Below are positions 21,272-37,047 of a DNA stretch of 64,000 nt, in pieces. The position numbers and the translations under genes are program-made. This DNA is from Puccinia triticina (taxonomy: Eukaryota > Basidiomycota > Pucciniomycetes > Pucciniales > Pucciniaceae), in contig NC_070560.1 in assembly GCF_026914185.1 (NCBI RefSeq), positions 3,339,501 to 3,403,500 of the forward strand, given 5' to 3'. Each line of letters opens with the position of its first letter. The first letter of the stretch is position 1. Under the pieces are notes generated by a model. The model made no database searches, was not told the origin of the DNA, and worked only from the letters and a program-made list of their open reading frames with translations.

Positions 21272-22633
21272 ATGAGTTCAAATAAAAATTCTGAAAAAAA
21301 CACCCAAAAATTCACTGAAAACGTGATATATGAAATTTATTCACGTTTGGAAAAACAATCACCAGGAAAAAACAATGATCACTTGCCTACAAGTGACATG
21401 AGAAAGTACAAAGGCCCCTTTTTACTTTGCTATGTCACTTGCAGACAAGTGATGACTGTTTTTTCCTGGTGAATTGACTGCCTTGGTGACCTTTGGTATG
21501 GATCCAGTGGATCCACGGATGGAGGTCATTCTCAGTGGAAAAATGCTGTTTCAAACAATAGCCTACCTTTACAAGCACAACATGATCAAACGGGCCAGCC
21601 TAGTAAACCTTTTTGGTAAACAAGATATCCTAGAACTTGCTTCACACAACATGGTTGTATGTTTTTCCCGTGACAAGGAGACGTTAGGGGAAAGTTCTCA
21701 ATGGCTTAGCAGCAGAATTATTCTTGAAAGCTACTATTCAAAAGATATCATGGTAATATTCCAGGGTAGGCTGAAACTCTTCTTATCATTGAATTTGTTT
21801 TGTTCAGATTTTTTAAGTAATTTCATCCTTTGTTCTCATATGACATCATAATTTCTTGAAATATTTGAGCAGGACTTGAGGAAGAACAAAGAAGACTAAT
21901 TTATTACCATTCTATGAAGTTCTCAACAAAGAAACACTTCAGCTTAGCCGTTGGTTTTGAAATGGCATCATGGATTACCTTCTTGTTTGACGGTAACAGA
22001 ATTTTGTATTTAGCGGATGAGCATGAAAGTCGCATATCAACATATGATAAGAATGAGTCCAAAGAATTGATCCAGAAGATAAGTAAAAAGTTCATGAGCC
22101 CCAAGTTTTGGGATAAACCGGAAAGCTATGATATGTCAAATCCAGCATCACTTGATTATGCTCATAAATTAAGAAATTATGAAAGAAATCTTTATGTTAG
22201 AAATCTTGAAACACAAATCAGCTTTGAAATCTCAGAATTCATTTATAATCACTATGGGGAAGCATGGATCAAAAATTATGTGGATGATCTTGAAAAATTC
22301 AAATCTAAACTGGATGTCATGCGTTTTTCCAATTGGTATCTCTCAGAATTAGAACATATTAATTATTTGCTATTTCAATACTCTGGAGATGCTTACCTTG
22401 AAAATAAATTGATTCACAAAGAAGAAAGACCAGAATTACTAGGTGAACATCTACAGGATCTTTACAAACACGCTATAGGAATAGATGAATCTTACGATGA
22501 AAACACTAGGAGTTTTCATGATAATAATCCAGAAATGCTACCTTATTGCCAGTATGAATACATCCAATCCAAAATTTTAGAAATTTTGGATGGAACTGAG
22601 CCTCCATCTATCTACTCAAATTTTTTCCCATAG
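21272..22633 (+). pseudogene. Gene interrupted by a MITE, unknown family
   Basis: The exons read MSSNKNSEKNTQKF to YSRLEKQ (to about 21357), resume LTALVTFGMDPVDPRMEVIL (from 21474) to FQG (about 21763), and after a GT-AG intron (acceptor TTGAGCAG near 21872) continue GLEEEQRRLIYYHSMKFSTK to the end ILDGTEPPSIYSNFFP (stop 22633). A 112-bp foldback inserted after the Gln codon adds 115 bp with its duplication, shifts the frame and brings a TGA. Without it the exon reads LEKQLTALVT continuously. The protein is Glu/Lys/Tyr-rich and helical. A perfect acceptor (TATCCATTTTCAG) precedes 21271, so this may be the 3' half of the secreted gene upstream, but the phases do not join. Function unknown. 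Confidence 0.55.
21360..21471. mobile_element. 112-bp MITE inserted in an exon
   Basis: Almost the whole element is a foldback: CACCAGGAAAAAACAATGAT at the left pairs with the right end, CACTTG and CAAGTG words pair within, and AAAGTA faces TACTTT around a short centre. AAT precedes and follows it, giving a 3-bp target duplication. Its right end supplies the in-frame TGA that ends the host frame. The 3-bp duplication and CAC...GTG ends would fit a CACTA- or Harbinger-type parent (inference). Confidence 0.7.
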
Positions 22634-23412
22634 GGAAATTCAAAAAGGATCTAACATTCAATTAAGGTATAAGTAGTCAATGTTGATTTGTTGCCATTAT
22701 TTCGGGGTTTTTCGTTCTTTCTTTCTTTTTTTTGAACAGAAATAAATATCATCTCAGCAATTTCCCTCAAGTAGATATGTAGATTAGGTTTTTTCTGTTC
22801 TATGTGTGGGGCCTCCATATCTGATTTCTTATCTTTTGTATCCTACTCATTCACTCATGATATCACAGCCTCATACTTTTCTTTGCTGTCTTGAAATCTG
22901 TCATCCTTCCTCCAGTTTTGCATCACACACAACAAGGCCCACTCACTAACTCCCAGCAAACTGCCTAGAAAACTCAAACCGGCAAAGGTTATACAGCCTC
23001 AATGACTGAGAAGGAATCCTCTTCCGGCCTTTGAAGTTGCATGACCTCGATGGCCGGAACTTGTTCTCTTCCGACTCCCAGACAGGGCGTGCCGTGCTTT
23101 GCACGCCCTATTTGGGGATTCATGTGGAGCATCGACAAGAGCTACGGCTCAGTGGTAGCCCAATATTCAGTGAAAGCCCTAAAAGCACCTGTAGCCAGTG
23201 CATAGCAGTTTTGTAGCAATCTTCCGCTTCATCAAGTTAGTTGGACTCTTGGAAAAGGTCCGCTGACTTACAGCACGTCCCAGTGTTACACACTCATAAA
23301 CAAACCAACCAAAAAGAAAAAGAAAAATCGAACCCGGGTTATTTTTTCATGCATGATAAAGGACAAAGCGGAAACAATAAATGAGCACTAAAGAAAGGAG
23401 AGAGAGAGAAGT
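22634..23412. other. Intergenic; short hairpin near 23084
   Basis: No gene was seen. AGGGCGTG and CACGCCCT form an 8-bp hairpin at about 23084-23110. The region between the two convergent genes must hold both 3' ends; AT-rich CTTTCTTTCTTTTTTTT occurs near 22715. Confidence 0.4.
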
Positions 23413-28185
<4,773 letters not shown>

Positions 28186-28728
28186 AACTGTATACCAACA
28201 CTACTGATAGCAAAATCAAAGCACAAAACTTTCGAGCCCTCTCATGGCTGAGATGCATTTTGGTGACGCGGCAAAGAAGTATCTCAACACCCCCATGGTA
28301 GCGCTGTTCATTTTGTTTTTCTTCTTCTCAAGTCTATCCCTCAGCTTCTGAACTCAGTTGTACATACATTTCATCAAAATAATATGTTGTAATCATCAAG
28401 TGTCTTTTCGTCCTCTTTTTCTCAGTAGGGGATTTCATGGTATATTACATTTACACAGCTTTGGGGCCCTTCATCAATAACACTTTGGGCATTTTTGTAA
28501 GTTGTTTGAGATGAGGTGTTTTTGAACCAGCAGAATTCCACATTGTTCGAAAAAGAAATGTTGCTCCATGAACCCCTTGAAACGGGCTCTGAATCCGTGT
28601 TTGCTGTGTGATAATCAAGCCTAACAATAAGCTGCTTTCTGTGAAATAACACTATTGCTGCAAAAATTCAGGTTTCCTGCAGATTTCACCTGCCTTCCCC
28701 ACAATTATCAGGCTTGACTATAACACTG
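28186..28728. other. GCN5 3' region and spacer
   Basis: No gene. The sequence downstream of the stop is a probable 3' UTR. Short frames here lack protein character. Confidence 0.4.
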
Positions 28729-28733
28729 ACAAT

Positions 28734-29359
28734 GTCAGGCTTATACTACTTACGGAGGTGTCCGTAGTGTTGTAGCCGTGGACTGTAACAAGCAGAATAT
28801 CAATTCTCAGCGTAAGGTTCTCTATGAGCGGCTTGGAGTAACTCAACAAGACTGACGCAGCTTCCAGCCGTCCTAAGACCGGGGCAATCCAACTACGAGT
28901 CACAAGGAACTCGGTGGGTAAAGGGATAGATAACAGGAATGATAACACACTTAGGTTACAGGGTATTCGGAACTGTTGTGAGGTAGTCGTGATAAGTCGT
29001 AGAAGAGGAGGCGTAAGAATGGGAGCGGTACAATCAGTCGAGCGGGTTATACGGTTGTCGGCCGAGGCAGTAAGGCTAAGGTATTTCCGACGGGAGTCGA
29101 TGAATGCCTAGAATACTGCTGTGAGGAATTCAAGGGTATGACCGCACTGGACTGGATAAAAATGTACTAGGGAAAAAAGGGGAGCAATGCCTCGCCGCTT
29201 AGCTCTCTCTTTATATCTATTGGTCAGCTGTTTGACTTGTGGTTGGGGGATACTTCCATACCGCCTTTTCTATCTTTATTCTACATAATGGTTATTCTGT
29301 TTACCTCCTTTCGACTCTGTTCTGTTAGTTGTACCCTTTCATTCATAATAGGGGGGTTC
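28734..29359 (+). repeat. LTR-like element, 626 bp, flanked by ACAAT
   Basis: The segment lies between two copies of ACAAT (28729-28733 and 29360-29364), a possible 5-bp target duplication. It has a TATA-like TTTATATC near 29210 and a compositional change from its surroundings. The ends (GTCAGGC and GGGGGGTTC) are not the usual TG/CA; shifting the frame to TG...CA (28733-29362) loses the duplication. It is therefore an uncertain solo LTR. Confidence 0.35.
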
Positions 29360-29555
29360 ACAATTGAATTTTTTAAAACCTTGGAGGTCAATTTAAGGCC
29401 TTTATGAACATAATTTTAAAATTTTGGCAAGATGTCCAGAAAAAGGTGACTGATCAATCAGTGCAATTTACCCCTAATGTATTTCCTTCATGCAATTTGT
29501 GTCTTCCGCGTCCGCACCCGCGCTACTCTGATTCATAATGCATTTCTTTCATGCA

Positions 29556-29579
29556 CTAGGGAAATTGCGGCTGCGCCGC
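29556..29579 (-). mobile_element. Helitron-like 3' terminus
   Basis: On the minus strand, a hairpin GCGGC-GCA-GCCGC is followed by 7 nt (AATTTCC), then CTAG, then T. A short GC hairpin just inside a CTRR end inserted before T is the standard Helitron 3' end. It lies about 240 bp downstream of the helicase remnant on the same strand. Confidence 0.55.
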
Positions 29580-29816
29580 GTAAACTAAGACCCGCCTGAA
29601 GTGACCCCACAAAAGAACTGGCACACTGGCTAACCGAGCACACCGCATCACTAATGTCCCATAAAGCCACGCATCCGTGGACCATTGGTTAGACACATTT
29701 TTTTTTCTTTTACAAGAAGTTATCTAATATGTATACAAAGAGAAACGGTACAAAAGAAGCAATGGAGCCAAGTCCAGTATGTACAAACCTACACCATACA
29801 AACCTGAAGGCCTCTT

Positions 29817-30395
29817 TCACACAACAGCATCTCTAATCACACCTAAGTTCACTACATTCGTGGTCCGCGAAACACTACTTTCACCTATATAGCCAACAAG
29901 TAGGCCGGCCTGACTTGTTGCGCAAGACAGGGCAACATATAGCTGCCCGTGAGAAAACACTGGTTGAGGAAGATAAACACCCACAGGATCTAGAGTTTTT
30001 CCTTAAGCTTTGTTGATCGTCATTGCAAAAGTGGGAAAAACTGGGAATTGACATCGTCCAAACCTCATAGCACACATCTGATCCGGCTTGTGGATCAGAA
30101 CCATCTTTGGGAGTAACACCTCTTCCCCTGCGTTTGGGCCAGTCATCACTTTACACTTCAGGACATGGGGCTGGCCACATTTGATCAGGAGCCGTGTTCC
30201 ATTGCAGAGTCCGCTCCCAAGTGTCAGGTTCCGGATGCAAACAACCCGCAAACCTTCCTTCAGTCGAAGAGAAGGCATTGAAAAGCCAGAAATTTTGACG
30301 TTAATCAGCAATTCTGGTTCTAATGTTTCATCAAAGTCGCTGAGGACTTCGTCTACGGCTCGGACAACAACTTCGCGCCCTGGCAAATTGCGCAA
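29817..30395 (-). pseudogene. PIF1-like helicase C-terminus, Helitron remnant
   Basis: This is the C-terminal part of a PIF1-family (Helitron RepHel) DNA helicase. In order on the minus strand: LINVKISGFSMPSLRLKEG, then the domain words CIRNL, LCNGTRLLI and PKMVLIHK. The SF1 motif V region follows as FAMTINKA, a stop, GKTLDPVG, and then the typical end VYLPQPVFSHGQLYVALSCAT. The stop is TAA where CAA (Gln) is expected, a single C-to-T change. The frame then stays open to a final stop (TGA, 29817-29819). All N-terminal helicase motifs and Rep are missing. Confidence 0.75.
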
Positions 30396-30855
30396 ACAAA
30401 TTTAATTCAGGAGTTTTACGTTGCATGGCACCGGAGCAATATTCCATTGTTGGAAATGTGCAATGCCTTCGCGCTGGGTTGAGCAAGAAACTTGTAGCCA
30501 CGGACTCAGGATTTCAGTCGTAAATAGTGCAGGGTGAATGATCTAACCAAACAAAATTGCCCAATGCTTCAAAATAGTTACAAGTTATGGCCATGTTAGC
30601 ATCACAATATACGGGAGGCGGTGGATTTTTGTTCCAGGAACGAGATTAGCAACGGGATTGGAAATGAAGAGGAATTGGGAAGCGGGATAGATACTCACAA
30701 GAAACCAAAAGAAGTAATTATTGTGGTTGCTGATCTGCTTTTAACCAAATCAGGTTTGATTTTGAAAAGCTACTTGATAAAAGCTACACCATTTGCGACG
30801 AGGAGTCAATACAAATTTGTTGTATGGCGTTATCAATTGTACATTTGGATTGTTG
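30396..30855. other. Spacer without recognised gene
   Basis: Possibly the remaining body of the Helitron. The 5' TC end was not found. The open frame from 30621 runs on into the solo LTR and has no recognisable domain. Confidence 0.35.
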
Positions 30856-30859
30856 GGTC

Positions 30860-31323
30860 TGTGAAGCCCTGGCTTCCACTTAAGGCAACAGCCGCTCCTC
30901 CAGCTGATAAGGTAACGGCTTCAGCGCTCTCTTGTACACTTCTGACCGCTCTCGGTCTTCTATTCTTCGCTGCTCTTAGCCAAATATCCTAGTCTGTTGT
31001 TTGCCGCTCTTGGCCCAATATCCCTTATGCGAGCCTTTCGCGGCCATCTTGTATTATCTCTCTTCCTCTTGTTATCTCAGAGCATGTACATTAGTTTACC
31101 AAATCCAGCCCGGACTTCTCCAAGTCCGGCCTTCCTTTGTATTCTCTTGAACCCCTCACAGACTCGTCCAATGAGTCTCCTCTATTCTTATCTTCTCTCT
31201 GTCTCTTCCTATTGTCGAGCCATCTCATCCTTTGGTCTATAAATAGACCACCTTCTCCCTGCAATGGATCAGCAACTAAGTTCACTCGTATCTTTCCCGC
31301 TCTTGAAACCGGCAAGCATCACA
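30860..31323 (+). mobile_element. Solo LTR, 464 bp, with 4-bp target duplication
   Basis: The element starts TGTGAAGCCC and ends GCATCACA, so the ends are TGTGA/TCACA. GGTC lies on both sides (30856-30859 and 31324-31327). A TATA box (CTATAAATAG, about 31238) sits in the expected position, followed by about 80 bp of R/U5. The unoccupied site TTGGGTCGTCTG is preserved at about 31416-31427 in the neighbouring tandem repeat. No internal retrotransposon sequence remains. Confidence 0.72.
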
Positions 31324-31497
31324 GGTCGTCTGATCTAGAAAAGCACACTGCGGGTCGGAGCCGGTTATGGCAGACAACGTATTGGGAATAGAAACCGGAG
31401 TTGTGCATTTGGATTGTTGGGTCGTCTGATCTAGAAAAGAACACCGCGGGTCGGAGCCGGTTATGGCAGACAACGTATCGGGAATAGAAACCGGAGA
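31324..31497 (+). repeat. Two tandem copies of a 96-bp unit
   Basis: Copies start at 31324 and 31420 and share GGTCGTCTGATCTAGAAAAG, GGGTCGGAGCCGGTTATGGC and the following GGGAATAGAAACCGG with few differences. The second copy is partial. The left copy begins inside the target site of the solo LTR. Confidence 0.8.
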
Positions 31498-31840
31498 TGC
31501 TGATGATTTGATCTGTGCATTTATGGTGTTTGTTCTTTGGGATTCAATGGCTGGAATTGAATGCCTTTGAAAAGGAACAAAGAAGCGTGTGTGAGCGAAA
31601 TGTCAAGGACCAGGTGCTATGTGTGGAAATGCTGTTGGCCCGCGCGCCTCATGTGACAATGGAGAATATAAATAGGAGCTTCGCCGCTGCCTTTGAGTTG
31701 GTCATTTGAGTCACCGGGACAGCGGAGGCAACACATCTAACTAAACATTCAGATTTCACATAAATATACACCATCACAGGGTCCTGGGAGGTATTGACTG
31801 GCTTTGCCATAATAGTCGTCCTCTCAGGTTGATCCTTTTA

Positions 31841-31931
31841 TTAAAAATCATTGATTACGCTTTCCGCAACCCTTACGACCAGGAAATGCTGCGCGAAAAA
31901 AGTACTTGTCGACGTAATTAATGATTTTTAA
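31841..31931. mobile_element. 91-bp foldback with 19-bp arms
   Basis: TTAAAAATCATTGATTACG at the left is matched (one mismatch) by the reverse complement at the right. The interior is 53 bp. It is a MITE-like element with no recognised relatives in the window. Confidence 0.5.
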
Positions 31932-32295
31932 TTATGCTATTGTTGCGCCTGTACTCGTGCTGCTTCTATATCTCTAATGCGTCTCTTTACTCTATTATAC
32001 TATCCTCTCCCTGACAGACAAATGTTTGAGGAAACTCTTAACTTGGGTATCAGTGAGGGAAAATTCCCTATCAGTGGTCACAATTCATGTTGGGTAGGGT
32101 TGGGGCTGTGCCTAATTATCACAATGCTAATTTCTGATACAGCCAATGGTTGATGTATTTCCACTTTCTGGATGACATGTCATGAAATCTTGACCTGAGA
32201 CCAGCCCTGAAATTGATGTTTCATCAAATGCAAAACATCACCTAGAGGGAGGAGTTACTGTACTGACAATATACAAAACAGAAGTTGTCATTCAT

Positions 32296-32470
32296 GGTGT
32301 TCAAAGTTGGTTTGCATAATTTTATGCATGCGTAAATCATAAAATCATAAAATCATCTTTGCAGGGGATATGACTGTCTGATTATGTAATACAAAATTTC
32401 CTTGGCAAATTATTTTTATGATTTTATGAATTATGCATGCATAAAATTATGCAAGCCAACTTTGAACACC
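32296..32470. mobile_element. MITE family 2, copy 2
   Basis: A 175-bp element of the same length and termini as 13069-13243, including the GGGGATATGACTGTC centre. AT flanks both ends. Only a handful of base differences separate the two copies, so the family moved fairly recently. Confidence 0.8.
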
Positions 32471-32860
32471 ATAATTACATGCAGTCAGTTCTTAGTATTC
32501 AGGTTGAAAATTGGAGAAGAGGCAATATGCTGTAGTGCAGGCCCTATCCACATACCAGAAATACCACTGTTTCTGTTGTCAGTCAAAACTTGACACAAGT
32601 CACTCCAACTCTCTGATGTCCTTGTGACAGTTTTCTCATAGTTCCCCTTCATTTGATGAAAATCAATTATTGGGACTCTCTGAAGATTCATTTAATCTTC
32701 TGGATTATCATCTATCAAGCCCCTGCTATTGTGAAGATCAACATTCCTCACAAACTTCACTTACTACATAGTAATAAAAAAGCAACCTAAGTTTCCCCCT
32801 TCAATAAAGTGTACTCACAGAATATTTGAATACATCAATTTTTGATCCCAGACTACAAAT

Positions 32861-33199
32861 ATGTTAAAGATAGTTGTTGGATTCTTTTTGATCAGCTGTG
32901 TCTTTGCCCCTGCCCCAAACACTGGGCTTGTCAAATTTTCCCATCAAAACCCCTCATTTGGACCCACACCAGGTCCATATGTTGAATTTCCACAACATAC
33001 AACTCAATTCCAAAACCGCAAAATGTATGATAGATATCCTCCAGCTTCATTAGCTCCCAGTCCTGGTCCTAGCAATATGATCCAAAATGGTGTTCATCCC
33101 ATCAGCCATACTTTATTTGCTCTTGCTGTAACTGTTACTGTTTTGGGGGCTATTTTGACTATACTTTGCTTTGCACTTCTCTATGGGTCACGCCACTAA
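32861..33199 (+). CDS. Small signal-peptide protein with C-terminal TM
   Basis: An uninterrupted 112-codon frame. The N-terminus is a signal peptide (KIVVGFFLISCVFA) cleaved probably after Ala near 16-18. The middle is Pro/Asn/Gln-rich (SFGPTPGPYVEFPQH, SLAPSPGPSN), and residues about 84-108 form one strong membrane helix (LFALAVTVTVLGAILTILC) followed by a basic YGSRH end. This predicts a type I membrane or GPI-like surface protein. No family was recognised. The gene lies alone between MITE copy 2 and a long spacer. Coding is supported by the signal and TM architecture, not by homology. Confidence 0.5.
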   Translation: MLKIVVGFFLISCVFAPAPNTGLVKFSHQNPSFGPTPGPYVEFPQHTTQFQNRKMYDRYPPASLAPSPGPSNMIQNGVHPISHTLFALAVTVTVLGAILTILCFALLYGSRH

Positions 33200-35702
33200 T
33201 GCCAATGATTCTTTATTTCTATCATGTAAGTTCCATAATTAATGGAATCATCTTCCAATTTTTCATGCTGGAAAGTTGAAACTGATGTTTTTTGATTACA
33301 CCTTTACAATTGGTGGATATTTGTTTTCAGGCAGTTTTTATCCATCAAAAAAACTATCCAAATTGAATTTGTTTATCAATTTATACTAGTGCCTCTTTGG
33401 CCATTGAAGGGTCTCCAGTCTTGATTTTATGTTGTTAAGACTTTCTCATTTCAAGATTTACTACCACCTCAAGTTCTTGCATGCACAACAAATCAATCTT
33501 AAGATTTTCTAGTTTCAAAATTTGTTACCGACCCAATTTTTTCCATCCAAAGCAAGCTGTTTAGTACATCACTTGAATTCATTTCTTTTTCCAGTTTCAC
33601 ATTCTTTCATATTTCCCTTCCTTCTTCAATGTTCCAATTTTTCACTTTTTCAGATGAATATGCATCTATTGTTTCACCTTATGTCCCACAAATCAGCTCT
33701 CAAATTTTTAAAAGCATTTAATTCAGCTTCTTTGACAAGAATCAAGCTCATCAGTTCTCTGTGCCTTTCTTTCTGAGTTCACTCATGTACAATCTCTTTC
33801 AATCTGAGTGCTCTTCTGCCTCACAAGCTAGTAGATTTTTTCCCTTAAAGGGGGTTCCTGACCACCTTGTTTGTCAGACTCTGAGCTTTTCCTTGATTCC
33901 TCCTGGAAGGGAAAATTATGAGGACCAGAGAAGGAGTCCTTCTCTGGTCCTCATAATTTTTCCTCTTTCATCTGAGTTCTGTTTTTCAACAACTCTGATT
34001 AAACTTTCAATTCCCACACCTGTGATATTTTTCCTCACAAGAACTTCCATAAAACCCTGTCTGGCTTTCATTTGTGATAAGTAATACTTTGGTGATGTGA
34101 TGATAGTTAACCAACTAAGAATTTGGCAATCAAGTTTTGTTGCAGGACCATTTAAAAAGACTGAGGCTACTGCTGCTTGACCACCACACGTAGGTCAAGT
34201 GAGGCAGCCGAAAAACCGCCAGACAACTTTGTAATTTGCGACAAGTGTTCATAATTCAAAGTACTGGTCACCAGTCAAGCAGAAGTTGCCTTGGGCGGAA
34301 TGCTTGTCGGTCGGAAGTACAGCCTTTATCAAAAGCTGAGGAGGATGTACCTCGTCAAATCTGACTCCCATATCTGAACTCGGAATTGGAAGGGCAACAC
34401 CTCATAAATAAAACAAAAGAACACTTTGTTGGAATCGGCGGAACAACTGCCAAACCCGCACTGCAGGTGGATTTAGTAAAATGACTCCCCAACGTTCCTG
34501 GCCCAACATTCAGGCCCGAGGACCGCTTCACGGACGTTGCGCAAGAGTGCTTGAACGACAGAAAATTTGTGAGTATGATTTTGGATTAGGTTTAAAATGG
34601 GTTCTAACTTCTATAAGTACCTAGTAAACAGCATCATCTGCCAACCTACCTGAAAATATCAACGCGTTTGTGACTGAGGTTTCCTTCGTTAGAACTTAGG
34701 ACAGCTATATAACTCGTAAGGAAAACAACTTACAGGGCGTTGAGACCAAAAGGCACAATTCGTCCCTGTAATGGGAACGTTTGGAACAGTCTGTCGCCGG
34801 CTCCGTACTCCGCCTATCTCTACCAAGCCGGCCGAATAAATTATTTAGGGTTCCAAAAAAAAAGGTGACCAAATCTGTTGGAAGTGGATTAAGTGGTTTA
34901 TCGACAACATATTTTTTTTGCTCTATGTGACTAGTAAGTTGACCATGCTGTATTTTTTGTAGCTCCCCGCTAGCTCAACTCACCCTCTGGAGCTCCGCGG
35001 GGAGGGGATGGGGCGTCGGAAGGATCAAAGGATTCTCCGTAGGAGAGGGAGGGACCGCTTTCGCCAGCGGCTTACACAGCGAACTCCCGCCTGGGGGCCT
35101 TCCTCCGGGACAGCGTCCCTTCTCCACAGGTGGGGGTACTGAAGATGAGTTAGGTCAGGGTAGTGTCCCCCAGAAGACAACCGTCTTTCCAACTGGGTTG
35201 GCGCAAGTGGCGCTTGACCGGGACATGATTTGTCCATCACAAAATGTTTTTTGTTTTTTTCCATCCATTAAAACTCAATTACTATGGGTGGTCGAGAAAG
35301 AATGTTTTTTTATCTGTGCTCGTTTTGATGAAAAAGAAGAGTAGAACAAGGAGCCAAGGAGCGCACACATCTCTTCATCTTCCACTGCCTCCAATGGTTC
35401 GAGCGCATCATCAGTATTTCCATCCTTAGGGACATGTACTTAGCCTTCTCGATTTGTTCACTTCATCTTCTTGGGCAGCTTCTGGCTCGGTAACATGCTA
35501 GAAGCACCATAAAGTGTCTTGGGCCAATCTAAGGCTGATGGCCAGATGTTACCGCGGAAAGCTAGTGCTTCTTCCTCCTATTTGGATAACTTGTACAGTT
35601 CATACTTCCTTCCGGTGGTTACTTTTTTTTTCTTATGCATTTCGGCAATAAAGATTATGGAAAACAAAATTGAAGCATTTCAAAACTAAAAGGAAAAAAC
35701 TT
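33200..35702. other. Long spacer, palindrome inside, no gene
   Basis: AT-rich to about 34150. Positions 34980-35230 are GC-rich (CTCCGCGGGGAGGGG and a minus-strand frame without recognisable domain). Apart from the 33912 palindrome no feature could be supported. Confidence 0.35.
33912..33960. repeat. Perfect 49-bp palindrome, 24-bp arms
   Basis: The left arm begins AAAATTATGAGGACC and ends AGAGAAGGA. One central G follows, and the right arm is its exact reverse complement. Such a perfect hairpin in otherwise AT-rich spacer is striking. Confidence 0.9.
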
Positions 35703-36030
35703 TCATCCACTGTGAAGCAAAATTAGCACAAGAGATTGTGGCGAAGGGAGGCTCAACCAGGGAGGATCAGACGGTGGATTGTGGCGGTGGAAATTAGGTG
35801 CCCCCGATGTTGCCACATGCTCAGAGTCGCACTTCGGCTCGGAGAAAAAGGGCAGGGTGGCTGGTGGTTTGGGTGGGCACTGCCAGAACGACTCGAAATC
35901 CTCGGCTTCCATGAGCCTGTGGAATGCTGCATACATGGAGATTCCGTCGTTTAGAGGGACAATTGGTTTTGAAATGTCCTTTCAGGTGCGGTGGATCGAT
36001 CGATCGATTGCTTGGCGCTGTATGCACAAA
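35703..36030 (-). CDS. Possible C-terminal exon of an unknown gene
   Basis: On the minus strand after an acceptor-like CTGAAAG, the frame reads ISKPIVPLNDGISMYAAFHR, LMEAEDFESFWQCPPKPPATL, then a His/Pro/Ser tail to a stop at 35703. The first half looks like real folded-protein sequence. No upstream exon could be joined, and the family is not recognised. It may be a pseudogene fragment. Confidence 0.3.
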
Positions 36031-36099
36031 CATCGCTTGGAGAAGAAGAAGTGTGTGCGTACTAAAAAATTCACAAAACATGTGGTCGACGACATCGCC

Positions 36100-37047
36100 T
36101 ACAAATGACCAAAAAGGGAGAAAGGGATCGTAAACTCAGATGTGCTTTGTCGAGTCTCGACGTCTCCGTCCACTGGATTGCATGTGCATTGCATATTTAC
36201 TTGAATTGAAAGTTGGTGCGGGCTGCAGCAGGGTTTGTTTGGCTCCAATAGACCCAAGACAAGTGGTGGCGGCGAGTGGTGACGAAAAGACCTCCACTAC
36301 AAAAAAAAATGTGCCGTGGGCAGGCAAAGGCAGGGACGTACGGGATGACAGCCAACCCTTAAACGGATCGGCGGGATGGGCCCCCGTGATTTTCTAGGTA
36401 TGAATGGGATTGAGATACGGTGGAGTAAAGGATAGAGGGCCACAGCGCTAGCTTTCGGATATTTCAGTGGGTTTCCGCCCTGGTGGTTATGTAGAACTTT
36501 GCAGTTCAGTTTGGCGGGCGAATCTTCATGAGATAATTGTTTACTTTACAGCTCATGCTCCCCGTGCGGGCTGCTTGAAGGGTATCAGGAAATAGCATGC
36601 TGATGCAGACCGAGAAGAATGGTGCTAGTGCTTCTGAATCGGCTTTCCATGCAAAACCTAATTCATGAGGTCGGATGAGCCTTCATCATCCATGTGAGAG
36701 TCGAATCGTAATTAAGGCCTTTCAATCACCTCCAACTTCCAAGCGAATCTTATGCCCCGCTTCACGCGCCTTGCCAGCTATGGCAAGTCCAGACCTTAAA
36801 ATGCCGCTCCAAATCGCGCTCTTGCGGTTGTTCTTGTATTCCCCAGTAGCATCACAACCTTTTTTTCCTCTGGCCCTCGATACCGATCATTCAATTTTAG
36901 CACACACTTCGAGCATCCCCTCACCAAAGCAGATAATACCTAACTTCTACCAAGTCCACTACCAACCCCTGTCAGACTCTTGGACCGACTGGTGCAATAC
37001 TTTGCGCGTCCTTTTTTCTTCCTCCGTATTCAGTCACCCTCGTCACC
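36100..37047. other. Spacer and probable 5' region of the bZIP gene
   Basis: The 128-codon frame from 36675 overlaps the bZIP start in another frame and lacks protein character. The last 100 bp are C/T-rich, as often seen before fungal start codons (TTTTTTCTTCCTCC). Confidence 0.4.
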
